From contig NZ_KB908321.1 in NCBI RefSeq assembly GCF_000382385.1, positions 1-64,000 of the forward strand: a stretch of DNA of 64,000 nucleotides. The letters are read 5' to 3'. Source of the DNA: Segatella maculosa DSM 19339 = JCM 15638 (lineage in GTDB: Bacteria > Bacteroidota > Bacteroidia > Bacteroidales > Bacteroidaceae). Of this stretch, positions 36,603-45,044 are shown piece by piece. The position numbers and the translations under genes are program-made. The notes under the pieces were generated by a model, which saw nothing but the letters and a program-made list of their open reading frames with translations, was not told where the DNA came from and did not search any database. The stretch's first letter is position 1. Each line of letters begins with the position of its first letter.

Positions 36603-37724
36603 ATGAGATTTACATTATCAAGCAGTGCACTGAATGCACGTCTGCAGTCTCTTGCCAAAGTGATTAACGGCAAAAATTCTTTACCTATTCTCGACAGCTT
36701 CCTTTTCGAAGTCGGTAACAAGGAGCTCAAAATCACGGCTTCTGACAGCGAAAACGTTATGACCTCCCTCGTTTCACTTGACGAATGCGACGGCGAAGGA
36801 AGTTTCGCCGTGCCCAACCGTACGATACTTGATGCGGTCAAAGAACTGCCGGAGCAGCCTCTTTCGTTCGATATCGACACCGATGCACTCACCATTAAAA
36901 TCCTCTATCAGAACGGTATATACAACTTCACAGCACAGAATGCCGACGAATATCCTCACACGCAGGCTGTTCCTGACGGCGCACACGTCATCACGATGAG
37001 CTCGGCCTCACTGGTGAACAATATCACTCGATCGCTCTTCGCAACAGCAGCCGATGAACTTCGGCCCGTGATGAATGGTATTTATTTCGATTTGTCTACC
37101 GACTTCCTGTCCATCGTCGCCACAGACGGACATAAGTTGGTGCGCAACCAAGACTACACCGTGAAGAGCGATACCCCGGCTTCGTTCATTCTTCCGAAGA
37201 AACCGGCCATGTTGCTGAAGAATGTGTTGACAAAGGACGATAATGAGGTGGTCATCAAGTTCGACGACCGCAGTGGCGAGGTCCGTTTTGCCGAAGGCCA
37301 GCTTACTTGTCGACTCATCGAGGGTAACTATCCCAACTATAATAGTGTCATTCCCCAAAATCCCAACAATATGAGTATCGACCGCAGGAGCCTTATCGGT
37401 GCACTGCGTCGCGTGCTTCCATTCGCCAGTGAGAGTAGCCAGCTCATTCGCTTCCACATTGAGACCGGAAAACTGGAGGTGTCTTCCGAAGATATCGATT
37501 TTGCCACCAGTGCCAAGGAACATATCGTATGCGATTACAACGGGCCACAGATAAGCATTGGTTTCAAAGGTAGCTCTTTGCAGGAAATACTCAACAACCT
37601 CGACAGCGACGAAGTCGTCTTCCAATTGGCCGACCCGAGTCGCGCAGGCGTGATAGTTCCGGCCCAACAGCCCGAGAATACCAATATTCTGATGTTGATT
37701 ATGCCGATGCTGCTTAACGATTAA
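36603..37724 (+). CDS. dnaN: DNA polymerase III beta subunit (sliding clamp)
   Basis: 373 residues from the ATG at 36603 (MRFTLSSSALNARLQSLAKV). Three clamp domains in tandem; conserved GQLTCRLIEGNYPNY-like segment (AEGQLTCRLIEGNYPNYNSV), FATAADELRPVMNGIYF, and the C-terminal VVPAQQPENTNILMLIMPM. It rings DNA and holds the polymerase. It begins an operon of DNA-metabolism genes. A 33-bp segment of its 3' end is duplicated just downstream. Confidence 0.95.
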   Translation: MRFTLSSSALNARLQSLAKVINGKNSLPILDSFLFEVGNKELKITASDSENVMTSLVSLDECDGEGSFAVPNRTILDAVKELPEQPLSFDIDTDALTIKILYQNGIYNFTAQNADEYPHTQAVPDGAHVITMSSASLVNNITRSLFATAADELRPVMNGIYFDLSTDFLSIVATDGHKLVRNQDYTVKSDTPASFILPKKPAMLLKNVLTKDDNEVVIKFDDRSGEVRFAEGQLTCRLIEGNYPNYNSVIPQNPNNMSIDRRSLIGALRRVLPFASESSQLIRFHIETGKLEVSSEDIDFATSAKEHIVCDYNGPQISIGFKGSSLQEILNNLDSDEVVFQLADPSRAGVIVPAQQPENTNILMLIMPMLLND

Positions 37725-37807
37725 TGCCTTTCCCACCGTAGAAGAAGCCGAAAGCTACGGCGAGGCTCGTGATAGATGCTGCTTAACGATTAATGCCTTT
37801 CCCACCC
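37706..37807 (+). repeat. Duplicated 3' end of dnaN (69-bp period)
   Basis: About 33 bp spanning the dnaN stop (starting GATGCTGCTTAACGATTAA at 37706) recurs at 37775. The two copies are separated by 36 bp of unrelated sequence. Looks like a slipped or recombinational partial duplication. Confidence 0.85.
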
Positions 37808-37816
37808 TTTTAGAAA

Positions 37817-38677
37817 ATGAAATTAAATCTTACTAAGCCCCTCGTAGTCTTCGATCTTGAGACTACGGGGCTTGATATTGTAAACGACCGCATCATCCAA
37901 TTGTCCTATATTAAGATTTATCCTGATGGAACAGAGGAGCGCAATAACTTTCTTATCAATCCGGGCAGACACATACCGGAGTTTGTCAGTGATCTTACCG
38001 GCATTGATGACGAGCGCATAAAAGATGCTCCCTCGTTCAAACAACTATCCACGACCTTGGCCGAAACGTTCAAGGGGTGTGATTTCGCAGGCTTCAATTC
38101 GAACCGCTTCGATGTGCCCTTGCTGGCCGAAGAGTTTTTGCGTGCAGGTGTTGATTTCGACTTTTCCAAATGCCGGCTTATCGATGCACAGACCATCTTC
38201 CATAAAATGGAAAGAAGGAATTTGGCAGCAGCCTACGAATTCTATTGTGGACGGAAGATGGAAGAAGACTTTGAGGCCCATCGTGCTGATCAAGACACCG
38301 AGGCGACCTACCGCGTGCTGATGGGTGAACTTGATATGTACACGACAGAAAGGCAGGAAGATGCTGACCGTATCTTGCCCAACGACATGGACTACCTGGC
38401 AGAATTCTCCAAACAGAACGACAATGTAGACTTTGCAGGGCGTATCGTGTGGGCACCCGTGAACGGAAAAGACGGCAAACCTTTGACTGATAAAGATGGG
38501 AAACCGCAAATGCAAGAGATATTCAATTTCGGAAAATACAAGGATATGCCCGTGGCCGAGGTGTTGAAGAAGGATCCGGGATATTATTCTTGGATGTTGG
38601 CAGCTGAATTTCCTAATAACACCAAACAAGTATTGACACGTATCCGACTGAGAGAATTCAACAACCGCTCATGCTGA
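37817..38677 (+). CDS. DEDD-family 3'-5' exonuclease
   Basis: 286 residues. Exonuclease motifs of the DnaQ/epsilon family: FDLETTGLD (Exo I), GFNSNRFD (Exo II) and HRADQDTEA (Exo III, with the His of DEDDh). A C-terminal extension of about 100 residues ends in a helical part (NFGKYKDMPVAEVLKKDPGY). Proofreading or repair exonuclease; following dnaN it may act with the clamp. Its end overlaps coaBC by 7 bp. Confidence 0.9.
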   Translation: MKLNLTKPLVVFDLETTGLDIVNDRIIQLSYIKIYPDGTEERNNFLINPGRHIPEFVSDLTGIDDERIKDAPSFKQLSTTLAETFKGCDFAGFNSNRFDVPLLAEEFLRAGVDFDFSKCRLIDAQTIFHKMERRNLAAAYEFYCGRKMEEDFEAHRADQDTEATYRVLMGELDMYTTERQEDADRILPNDMDYLAEFSKQNDNVDFAGRIVWAPVNGKDGKPLTDKDGKPQMQEIFNFGKYKDMPVAEVLKKDPGYYSWMLAAEFPNNTKQVLTRIRLREFNNRSC

Positions 38678-39861
38678 AAGGGAAAAAGATCGTATTGGGA
38701 ATCACAGGCTCCATAGCTACTTATAAGTCATGTCTCGTTATTCGGGAACTCATCAAGCGTGGTGCTGAGGTGCAAGTCGTCATCACGCCGTCTGGGAAAG
38801 AGTTCATCACGCCGATTACACTCTCTGCACTGACTCGAAGGCCTGTCGTCAGTGAGTTTTTTGCTCAACGTGACGGTACATGGAACTCGCATGTGGACCT
38901 TGGATTATGGGCCGATGCCATGCTCATAGCTCCCTGCACGGCAAGCACATTGGGTAAAATGGCGCATGGAATAGCCGATAACATACTTATCACGACCTAT
39001 CTCAGCATGAAAGCCCCTGTATTCATTGCTCCGGCAATGGACCTTGACATGTATCAACATCATTCAACACAGGCTAACCTCTTACAACTGAAAGCCTATG
39101 GCAATCACATCATCGAGCCCGCAAGTGGTTTTCTTGCCAGCGGTCTTGAAGGAAAAGGGCGTATGGAAGAACCAGAAAAGATAGTTGAGACACTCGAAAT
39201 GTTTTTCAGTTCGGCAGATGATTTGAAAGGAAAACGTATCATGATTACGGCCGGTCCAACGTATGAGAAAATTGATCCGGTTCGTTTCATCGGTAATTAT
39301 TCAAGTGGGAAGATGGGCTTTGCTTTGGCTGAAGAGTGCTATCAGCGTGGTGCAGAAGTAACGTTGATAAGTGGCCCGGTGGTTTTATCCTGCTCCAAAG
39401 GTATCAAAAGAATAGATATCGAAAGTTGTGAGGAAATGTATGAACAGGCTATCACAACCTTTCCACATCAAGATGCAGCCATTTTGTGCGCAGCTGTGGC
39501 TGATTTTCAACCGGAAAATGTGGCTAATTATAAAATCAAACGAGAAAAAGATGACTTGGTTATCCGCCTGAAACCCACGCGCGATATTGCAGCCACGCTT
39601 GGGAAGATGAAGACCAATGAACAGCATCTTATTGCTTTTGCCCTTGAAACCAATGACGAAGAGAGTAATGCCCGACGAAAATTGGAAAGAAAACATGCCG
39701 ACTTTATCGTACTAAATTCTACACGCAATCTCGGTACGACATTCCAAAGCAACGAGAACAAAATAACGATTATCAATAGGGAAGGAAAGAAAGAATATGC
39801 CAAAAAGCCGAAAACCGATGTTGCTAAAGATATTGTTGACGAGCTGGCTACTCTTCTATAG
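38671..39861 (+). CDS. coaBC: Bifunctional PPC decarboxylase / PPC synthase
   Basis: 396 residues. CoaC flavoprotein half with the active-site His in NSHVDLGLWADAMLIAPCTA and the PASG segment; CoaB half with ITAGPTYEKIDPVRFIGNYS. It makes 4'-phosphopantetheine from phosphopantothenate and cysteine for CoA. The stop lies inside the next gene (porD) by 65 bp. Confidence 0.95.
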   Translation: MLKGKKIVLGITGSIATYKSCLVIRELIKRGAEVQVVITPSGKEFITPITLSALTRRPVVSEFFAQRDGTWNSHVDLGLWADAMLIAPCTASTLGKMAHGIADNILITTYLSMKAPVFIAPAMDLDMYQHHSTQANLLQLKAYGNHIIEPASGFLASGLEGKGRMEEPEKIVETLEMFFSSADDLKGKRIMITAGPTYEKIDPVRFIGNYSSGKMGFALAEECYQRGAEVTLISGPVVLSCSKGIKRIDIESCEEMYEQAITTFPHQDAAILCAAVADFQPENVANYKIKREKDDLVIRLKPTRDIAATLGKMKTNEQHLIAFALETNDEESNARRKLERKHADFIVLNSTRNLGTTFQSNENKITIINREGKKEYAKKPKTDVAKDIVDELATLL

Positions 39862-40723
39862 TGGTTTGCTCATGGCACAAGAGCTACAGGCCACCGTCAA
39901 TGTCAACTATTCCCAAATACAAGGAACCGACAAGACCGTGTTCGATAACCTGCAAACAACTCTTGAGCGATTTCTCAACGACAGGAAATGGACCGCTCTC
40001 CAATTTCAGAAGAAAGAACGAATACCGTGCAGTTTCAATATAACTGTTACAAAATATGACCCTTCGAGTAATCTTTTCACCTGCAAGGCCATCATACAGG
40101 CCAACCGTCCGGTGTACAATTCGTCTTACACGACTACCTTATATAATAATGTCGACAATGACTTCGATTTCGAGTTTGCCGCGTTCAGCCAGCTTGACTT
40201 CAACGAAGAGCATATCGACAACCAACTCATGGCACTCTGTGCCTATTATGCTTACCTCATTATCGGTATCGATCTTGATAGTTTCTCGCCTTTAGGGGGG
40301 ACCGATATTCTACAACGATGCCTCAATGTAGCAAACAATGCTCAGAATCTGAACTTCACTGGCTGGAAGAGTTTTGATGACAATCGTAACCGGTATGCCA
40401 TCATCAATGACTACATGGACGAAGCGCTTTCTCCTTTCCGCCGACTGCAATATGATTACTATCGTACAGGACTCGACCAGATGGCCAACAACACAGAGAA
40501 GGCGCGTGTCAATATTTCCTCTGCACTCGAGGCTAATCTCCGCAAGGCCCACGAGAATCGGCCACTGAGTATGCTACCGCAGATATGGACCGACTACAAG
40601 AAAGAAGAGCTTGCTGCCATCTATCAAGGTAAAGGTACCCAGAAGGAAAAGGAAAGCGTCTATGGGCTACTCTTCAGTATCAATGCCAGCCAAAATAATT
40701 CATGGGAGAAGATAAAACAATAA
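39797..40723 (+). CDS. porD: Type IX secretion protein PorD (DUF4835)
   Basis: 308 residues with signal peptide (ILLTSWLLFYSGLLMAQ); a start at 39818 is equally good. Body motifs such as NVNYSQIQGTDKTVF, FDFEFAAFSQLDFNEEHIDN and LDSFSPLGGTD match the DUF4835 family, which I recall being named PorD. Periplasmic/outer-membrane associated. coaBC upstream (overlapping) and recN downstream match the gene order I remember from this phylum. Role in type IX secretion is by family, not seen here. Confidence 0.8.
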   Translation: MPKSRKPMLLKILLTSWLLFYSGLLMAQELQATVNVNYSQIQGTDKTVFDNLQTTLERFLNDRKWTALQFQKKERIPCSFNITVTKYDPSSNLFTCKAIIQANRPVYNSSYTTTLYNNVDNDFDFEFAAFSQLDFNEEHIDNQLMALCAYYAYLIIGIDLDSFSPLGGTDILQRCLNVANNAQNLNFTGWKSFDDNRNRYAIINDYMDEALSPFRRLQYDYYRTGLDQMANNTEKARVNISSALEANLRKAHENRPLSMLPQIWTDYKKEELAAIYQGKGTQKEKESVYGLLFSINASQNNSWEKIKQ

Positions 40724-40729
40724 CAGTAT

Positions 40730-42391
40730 ATGCTGAAACAACTATACATTAAGAACTTCACGCTGATAGATGAACTGAACATCACTTTTAACAGTGGTTT
40801 CTCGGTTATCACGGGTGAGACCGGTGCCGGAAAGAGTATTATCCTCGGTGCGATTAATCTGCTCCTTGGTCAGCGAGCCGACACGAAAGTCATCAAAGCT
40901 CACGAAGACAAATGTGTGATTGAGGCACATTTTGACTTGTCCAACTACAACATGGAGCAGTTCTTTGCAGATAACGATGTCGATTATGAGTCAGAAGATA
41001 CTATCATCCGACGCGAAATCAACAAGAACGGAAAGAGCCGGGCTTTCATCAACGACCTCCCCGTGCAACTCGGTCTTATGAGAGAGTTGGGTGAAATGCT
41101 GGTAGACATTCACAGCCAGCATCAAAACCTTTTGCTCCAAAAGGAGAACTTTCAACTCAACGTAGTGGACATCATTGCCCATGACAGCAAAGAATGCGAT
41201 GCCTATCGGGAAAGTTTCGCCGCTTATAAAAAGGCGCAGGCCGACCTGAAACAGTTGGAAGAGAACATCGCACAAGGCAGGGAGAACGAAGAGTTCATGC
41301 GTTTTCAGTTCAACGATATCAACAAGGCCGGCCTGAAGGTTGACGAACAAGAGAGCATCGAACAAGAGTCCGAACAGCTCTCCCATGCCGAGGAAATCAA
41401 GGAAGCCCTTTCCGACAGCGACAACCTTTTAAGCGGTGAAGTGCAAGGGGCAGTGGAACAGGTGAAACGAGCCGCAGCCCGTCTGCATGCCATCGAACAC
41501 GTATTCCCCGATGCCCGGGAACTGGCCGAACGACTCGACAACTGTCATATAGAACTTAAAGACATCGCATCGGAAATCGGTCGCGACGCAGACCACTTGG
41601 AGTTCGACCCAGCACGTCTTGACCAACTCAACGAGCGACTTGACACCATCTATTCGCTCCAGCAGAAGTTCCACGTATCAACCATAGCAGAACTCCTACA
41701 AATAAGAGACGACCTCGAACGGAAACTCGGCAACATCGATAACTCAGACGAACTGCTCGAAGAAACCCGGACACGTGTGGAGCAGCTCCGAAAAGACTGT
41801 TTAGACAAGGCTGCCTGCCTGACCGAGAAACGTGAGAAAGCCGCCCTACTGGTAGAGAAAGAAATGGCGAGTCGCCTTGTGCCGTTGGGCATACCCAATG
41901 TGAGGTTCCAAATACAGTTTACCGCCAAAGAACTCTCCGAAGACGGCCGTGACAAGATTGCTTTCCTCTTCAGTGCCAACCGCAGCACGCCTCTTCAGCC
42001 CATTAGCGAAGTGGCCTCGGGAGGCGAGATTGCCCGTGTCATGCTCTCCTTGAAAGCTATGATTAGCGGAGCGGTCAAGCTGCCCACAATCATCTTTGAC
42101 GAGATAGACACCGGTGTCAGCGGACGCGTGGCCGAGATGATGGCACAAATCATGCAGGAGATGGGCCGCAACGACCGGCAGGTCATCAGTATTACCCACC
42201 TGCCACAGATTGCCGCCCTCGGTGCAGCCCACTACAAGGTGTCGAAGGAAGAAACAGCTGAGGGCACCGTCAGTCGAATGCAACGGCTCACCCCTGAAGA
42301 GCGCATACAAGAGATAGCCCAGATGCTAAGCGGAAGCAACGTCACGGCCGAGGCCGTCAGCAATGCCAAAGCGCTCTTGAAGAACGCCTGA
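40730..42391 (+). CDS. recN: DNA repair protein RecN
   Basis: 553 residues. SMC-like ATPase: N-terminal Walker A (GETGAGKSIILGAINLLLG), long coiled-coil arms, and C-terminal signature and Walker B region (VASGGEIARVMLSLKA, TIIFDEIDTGVSG). It holds broken DNA ends together during recombinational repair. 6 bp after porD. Confidence 0.95.
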   Translation: MLKQLYIKNFTLIDELNITFNSGFSVITGETGAGKSIILGAINLLLGQRADTKVIKAHEDKCVIEAHFDLSNYNMEQFFADNDVDYESEDTIIRREINKNGKSRAFINDLPVQLGLMRELGEMLVDIHSQHQNLLLQKENFQLNVVDIIAHDSKECDAYRESFAAYKKAQADLKQLEENIAQGRENEEFMRFQFNDINKAGLKVDEQESIEQESEQLSHAEEIKEALSDSDNLLSGEVQGAVEQVKRAAARLHAIEHVFPDARELAERLDNCHIELKDIASEIGRDADHLEFDPARLDQLNERLDTIYSLQQKFHVSTIAELLQIRDDLERKLGNIDNSDELLEETRTRVEQLRKDCLDKAACLTEKREKAALLVEKEMASRLVPLGIPNVRFQIQFTAKELSEDGRDKIAFLFSANRSTPLQPISEVASGGEIARVMLSLKAMISGAVKLPTIIFDEIDTGVSGRVAEMMAQIMQEMGRNDRQVISITHLPQIAALGAAHYKVSKEETAEGTVSRMQRLTPEERIQEIAQMLSGSNVTAEAVSNAKALLKNA

Positions 42392-42428
42392 AACACCTAT
42401 CACGAAACAAGAAACAACTACCCACACA

Positions 42429-44084
42429 ATGAAAAAGATACTCCTTTTCTTCACGGTCTTTCTCCTTACGCTCTCGGTGAAGAGCCAACCGGCTGCCGTG
42501 CGTAAAACAGTCAAATCTGTTTTCACCCTGACTACTTTTAATAAGGATGGAAGTCTACACGCTTCCGGCCACGGCATCTTTGTCTCGGTCGACGGACAGG
42601 CCGTCAGCACATGGACGCCCTTTGTGGGTGCCGACCACGCCGTCGTCATTGATGCTGATGGCAAGCAGTACACTGTGGAGACCATCATCGGTGCCAACGA
42701 ACTCTACGATGTTTGTAAGTTCACCATCAATGCCCGTACGCTTCCCGCCACGCTCGCCTCAAGTCCGGCAAGCGGAACAACCTATCTGATGCACGGTTCC
42801 TATGCGAAGGTCGATGCACGACCATATAACATCGGCCGTGTGGAGAAGTTCATGAACCGCTACAACTACTATGTCTTCTCACAAAACGCCCCCGAGAACC
42901 TCACCGGCAGTCCCTTCGTCAATGCCCAAGGACAAGTCATCGGATTGCTCCAACGGAACAAGAAGAGCGGCGAAGCGTATGCCACCGATGCCCGATTGGC
43001 AGCCGACCTTAAGGCGAATGCCTTCTCACTCAACGACCCCGTGCTGCGTACTTGCGCCATTCGCACGGCCTTGCCCGAACAACAAGATCAGGCACTCCTC
43101 ACCATCATGATGACTGGGGAGACGGTCGACTCGCTCAAGCGACAAGCCTATATCGACGACTTCATCAGCCGTTTCCCCAAGGCTGTTGAGGGCTACTCGG
43201 CCAAGGCCATGAGCTACGTAGACGCGGGTCGCTATGCCGAGGCAGACAAGGTCATGCAAACGGCCCTCGAACGAGTCGACAAGAAAGACGAGGCCCACGC
43301 CGAATATGCCAAGGTCATCTTGCAAAAGCAACGCTATCATGCCGACAAGCCTTTCGCGCCGTGGTCGCTCGACAAGGCACTCGACGAGGCACGAAAGGCC
43401 GAAGCCATCAATCCTCTCGATATCTACCGTCACCAACAAGCACAAATCATCTACGCACAGGGCCGTTATCAAGAGGCGCTCAATAGCTTCCTTGCCCTCA
43501 CCAAGAGTTCTATCCGCGGCGGTGAGCTTTTCTATGAAGCCGCGCAATGCAAGACCATGCTCAAGGCACCCGATACAGAGGTCATGGCACTGCTCGACAG
43601 TGCGGTGGCCGCCTGTCCTAAGCCACTCTCCGCGATAGCCGCACCCTACGTGCTGGCACGAGGCATGGCCCTCGACACACAGGGGCAATATCGCCTTGCA
43701 CTGAAAGACTACAACCTCTATGACTCGCTCATGCAGGGACGGCCCCTCTCGGCCGACTTCTACTATCTGCGCTACAAGTGCGAAACACGCTCCCGGCAGT
43801 ATCTGCAGGCCCTCAACGACATTGCCCGCGCCATCATCATGAGTCCTGCCGAACCAACCTATTATGCAGAGATGGCTTCGTTGAGCCTGCGCGTCCGTCG
43901 CAACGACGATGCCGAGAAGGCCGCACGTCGCTGCACCGAGTTGGCACCCGACTATGCCGACGGCCACCTGCTGCTCGGCATGGCCCTGCTCGAGCTCGGA
44001 CGTAAGGACGAGGCACGCACAGCCCTGCTCAAGGCTAAGGAATTGGGCGATAAGCGCGCCGATGAATATCTCGCGAAGCTGTAA
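42429..44084 (+). CDS. Trypsin-like pseudoprotease fused to TPR repeats
   Basis: 551 residues with signal peptide (LFFTVFLLTLSVKSQ). Residues about 25-180 resemble a trypsin/DegP-type fold, but by alignment to DegP motifs the catalytic His is Thr63 (STWTPF) and the nucleophilic Ser is Thr159 (NLTGSPFVN); Asp94 remains. The rest is TPR repeats to the end (NDIARAIIMSPAEPTYYAEM and others). Likely a non-catalytic peptide-binding scaffold in the periplasm. It lies 37 bp after recN. Confidence 0.8.
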   Translation: MKKILLFFTVFLLTLSVKSQPAAVRKTVKSVFTLTTFNKDGSLHASGHGIFVSVDGQAVSTWTPFVGADHAVVIDADGKQYTVETIIGANELYDVCKFTINARTLPATLASSPASGTTYLMHGSYAKVDARPYNIGRVEKFMNRYNYYVFSQNAPENLTGSPFVNAQGQVIGLLQRNKKSGEAYATDARLAADLKANAFSLNDPVLRTCAIRTALPEQQDQALLTIMMTGETVDSLKRQAYIDDFISRFPKAVEGYSAKAMSYVDAGRYAEADKVMQTALERVDKKDEAHAEYAKVILQKQRYHADKPFAPWSLDKALDEARKAEAINPLDIYRHQQAQIIYAQGRYQEALNSFLALTKSSIRGGELFYEAAQCKTMLKAPDTEVMALLDSAVAACPKPLSAIAAPYVLARGMALDTQGQYRLALKDYNLYDSLMQGRPLSADFYYLRYKCETRSRQYLQALNDIARAIIMSPAEPTYYAEMASLSLRVRRNDDAEKAARRCTELAPDYADGHLLLGMALLELGRKDEARTALLKAKELGDKRADEYLAKL

Positions 44085-44125
44085 GATATCACTCAAACAC
44101 CCAAAAGCCACTCTCGGCCCCCGAA

Positions 44126-44412
44126 AACCTCCCCCAACCCCTCCCTTCGGGAGGGGGCGGGGGTGGGTGTCTGGTGGGCTTTCGGGGTGAGGCTTTCGGG
44201 GTGGATATCTAAAAACGGGGAGGGCAACACTGACAAGCGAGTTAATCATAAGGTGAATTTTGATTTTGACTAAATACAGGTAAGTCGTGCGCCCTCCCCA
44301 AAGGGGGAGCCTCCCCCGGCCCCTCCGAAGGAGGGGAGACCGAGCTTGCACTGAATTAGTTTGCACGCTGTTCGGTCTCCCCCTCCTTCGGAGGGGGCTG
44401 GGGGGAGGCTTC
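44126..44412. repeat. REP-like G/C hairpins and an 83-bp element
   Basis: REP-like hairpins occupy 44126-44168 and 44310-44412. Between them is an 83-bp element (44217-44299) with ends GGGGAGGGC and GCCCTCCCC; an almost identical copy lies at 53213-53295. No gene is supported. The region ends at the stop of the HU-related gene of cassette 2. Confidence 0.8.
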
Positions 44413-44413
44413 C

Positions 44414-44854
44414 TTAATTCCCGTGCTGCCCAATTCCCCCTTCCTCCTTCTTCTTTTCTTTCTTCCGCTTCGGGTTATTCACGCTCACCTCGGCCGTCTT
44501 GGCGGCTTCGCGCATCTTTGCTTTCGGCGTGAATACAATCTTCGGAGTCTTGAGCGAGGCGGCTGTCACGTCGATTTCCTTGTCCACCATCTTCGAGGGG
44601 TAGTAGACGCGCAGGGCACCGAGGTCGCCCAAGTCTACGCTGAAGCCCATCTTCAGCCCGCGGCACACGAGGCGGGCCAGCGTGGTGAGCGCATTCATCA
44701 CGTCGCCATAAGAGAGCGATGTCTCGTCTACGATTTGTTGGCACACGGCGTCGAGCGTCATACGGTTACTGTTCTTGGCCACGGCGTAGTACACCGTCTG
44801 GCCCTTCTTTGCGCCGATTGTCTGTTTCTTCGACTTGATTTCAAATTCGATCAT
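44414..44854 (-). CDS. HU-related DNA-binding protein, cassette 2
   Basis: 146 residues. HU-related domain at about 1-110 (FEIKSKKQTIGAKKGQTVYY, then IVDETSLSYGDVMNALTTL, FSVDLGDLGALRVYYPS), then a Lys-rich tail (NPKRKKEKKKEEG) ending GIGQHGN. The tail and the last seven residues are the same in the third cassette. A DNA-binding role in chromatin structure or regulation of the cassette is inferred. Array F lies just upstream. Confidence 0.85.
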   Translation of the reverse strand: MIEFEIKSKKQTIGAKKGQTVYYAVAKNSNRMTLDAVCQQIVDETSLSYGDVMNALTTLARLVCRGLKMGFSVDLGDLGALRVYYPSKMVDKEIDVTAASLKTPKIVFTPKAKMREAAKTAEVSVNNPKRKKEKKKEEGGIGQHGN

Positions 44855-44902
44855 GTCTATAAATAATTAAGTTAAACATATATGAAATACCCTTTTTCAA
44901 GG

Positions 44903-45040
44903 GTGTTAAACACTCATCACTGCAGGTGTTAAACACTCACCATTGTGAGTACGGAACACTCACCGTCATAGGTGTTAAACACTTGCAGTCGTGGGTACGG
45001 AACACTCACCGTCGTAGGTGTTAAACACTTGCAGTCAGTT
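44903..45040. repeat. Array F: 23-bp palindromic tandem units
   Basis: Units start at 44903, 44926, 44949, 44972, 44995 and 45018, exactly 23 bp apart. Core GTGTTAAACAC (palindrome with central A) alternates with GTACGGAACAC. It fills the gap between the lipoprotein and HU-related genes of cassette 2. Confidence 0.88.
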
Positions 45041-45044
45041 CCGT

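Noticed and set aside
43026..44366. 446-codon minus-strand frame over the TPR gene
   Set aside because: Antisense of the TPR protein and of REP-like repeats; no promoter or motif.
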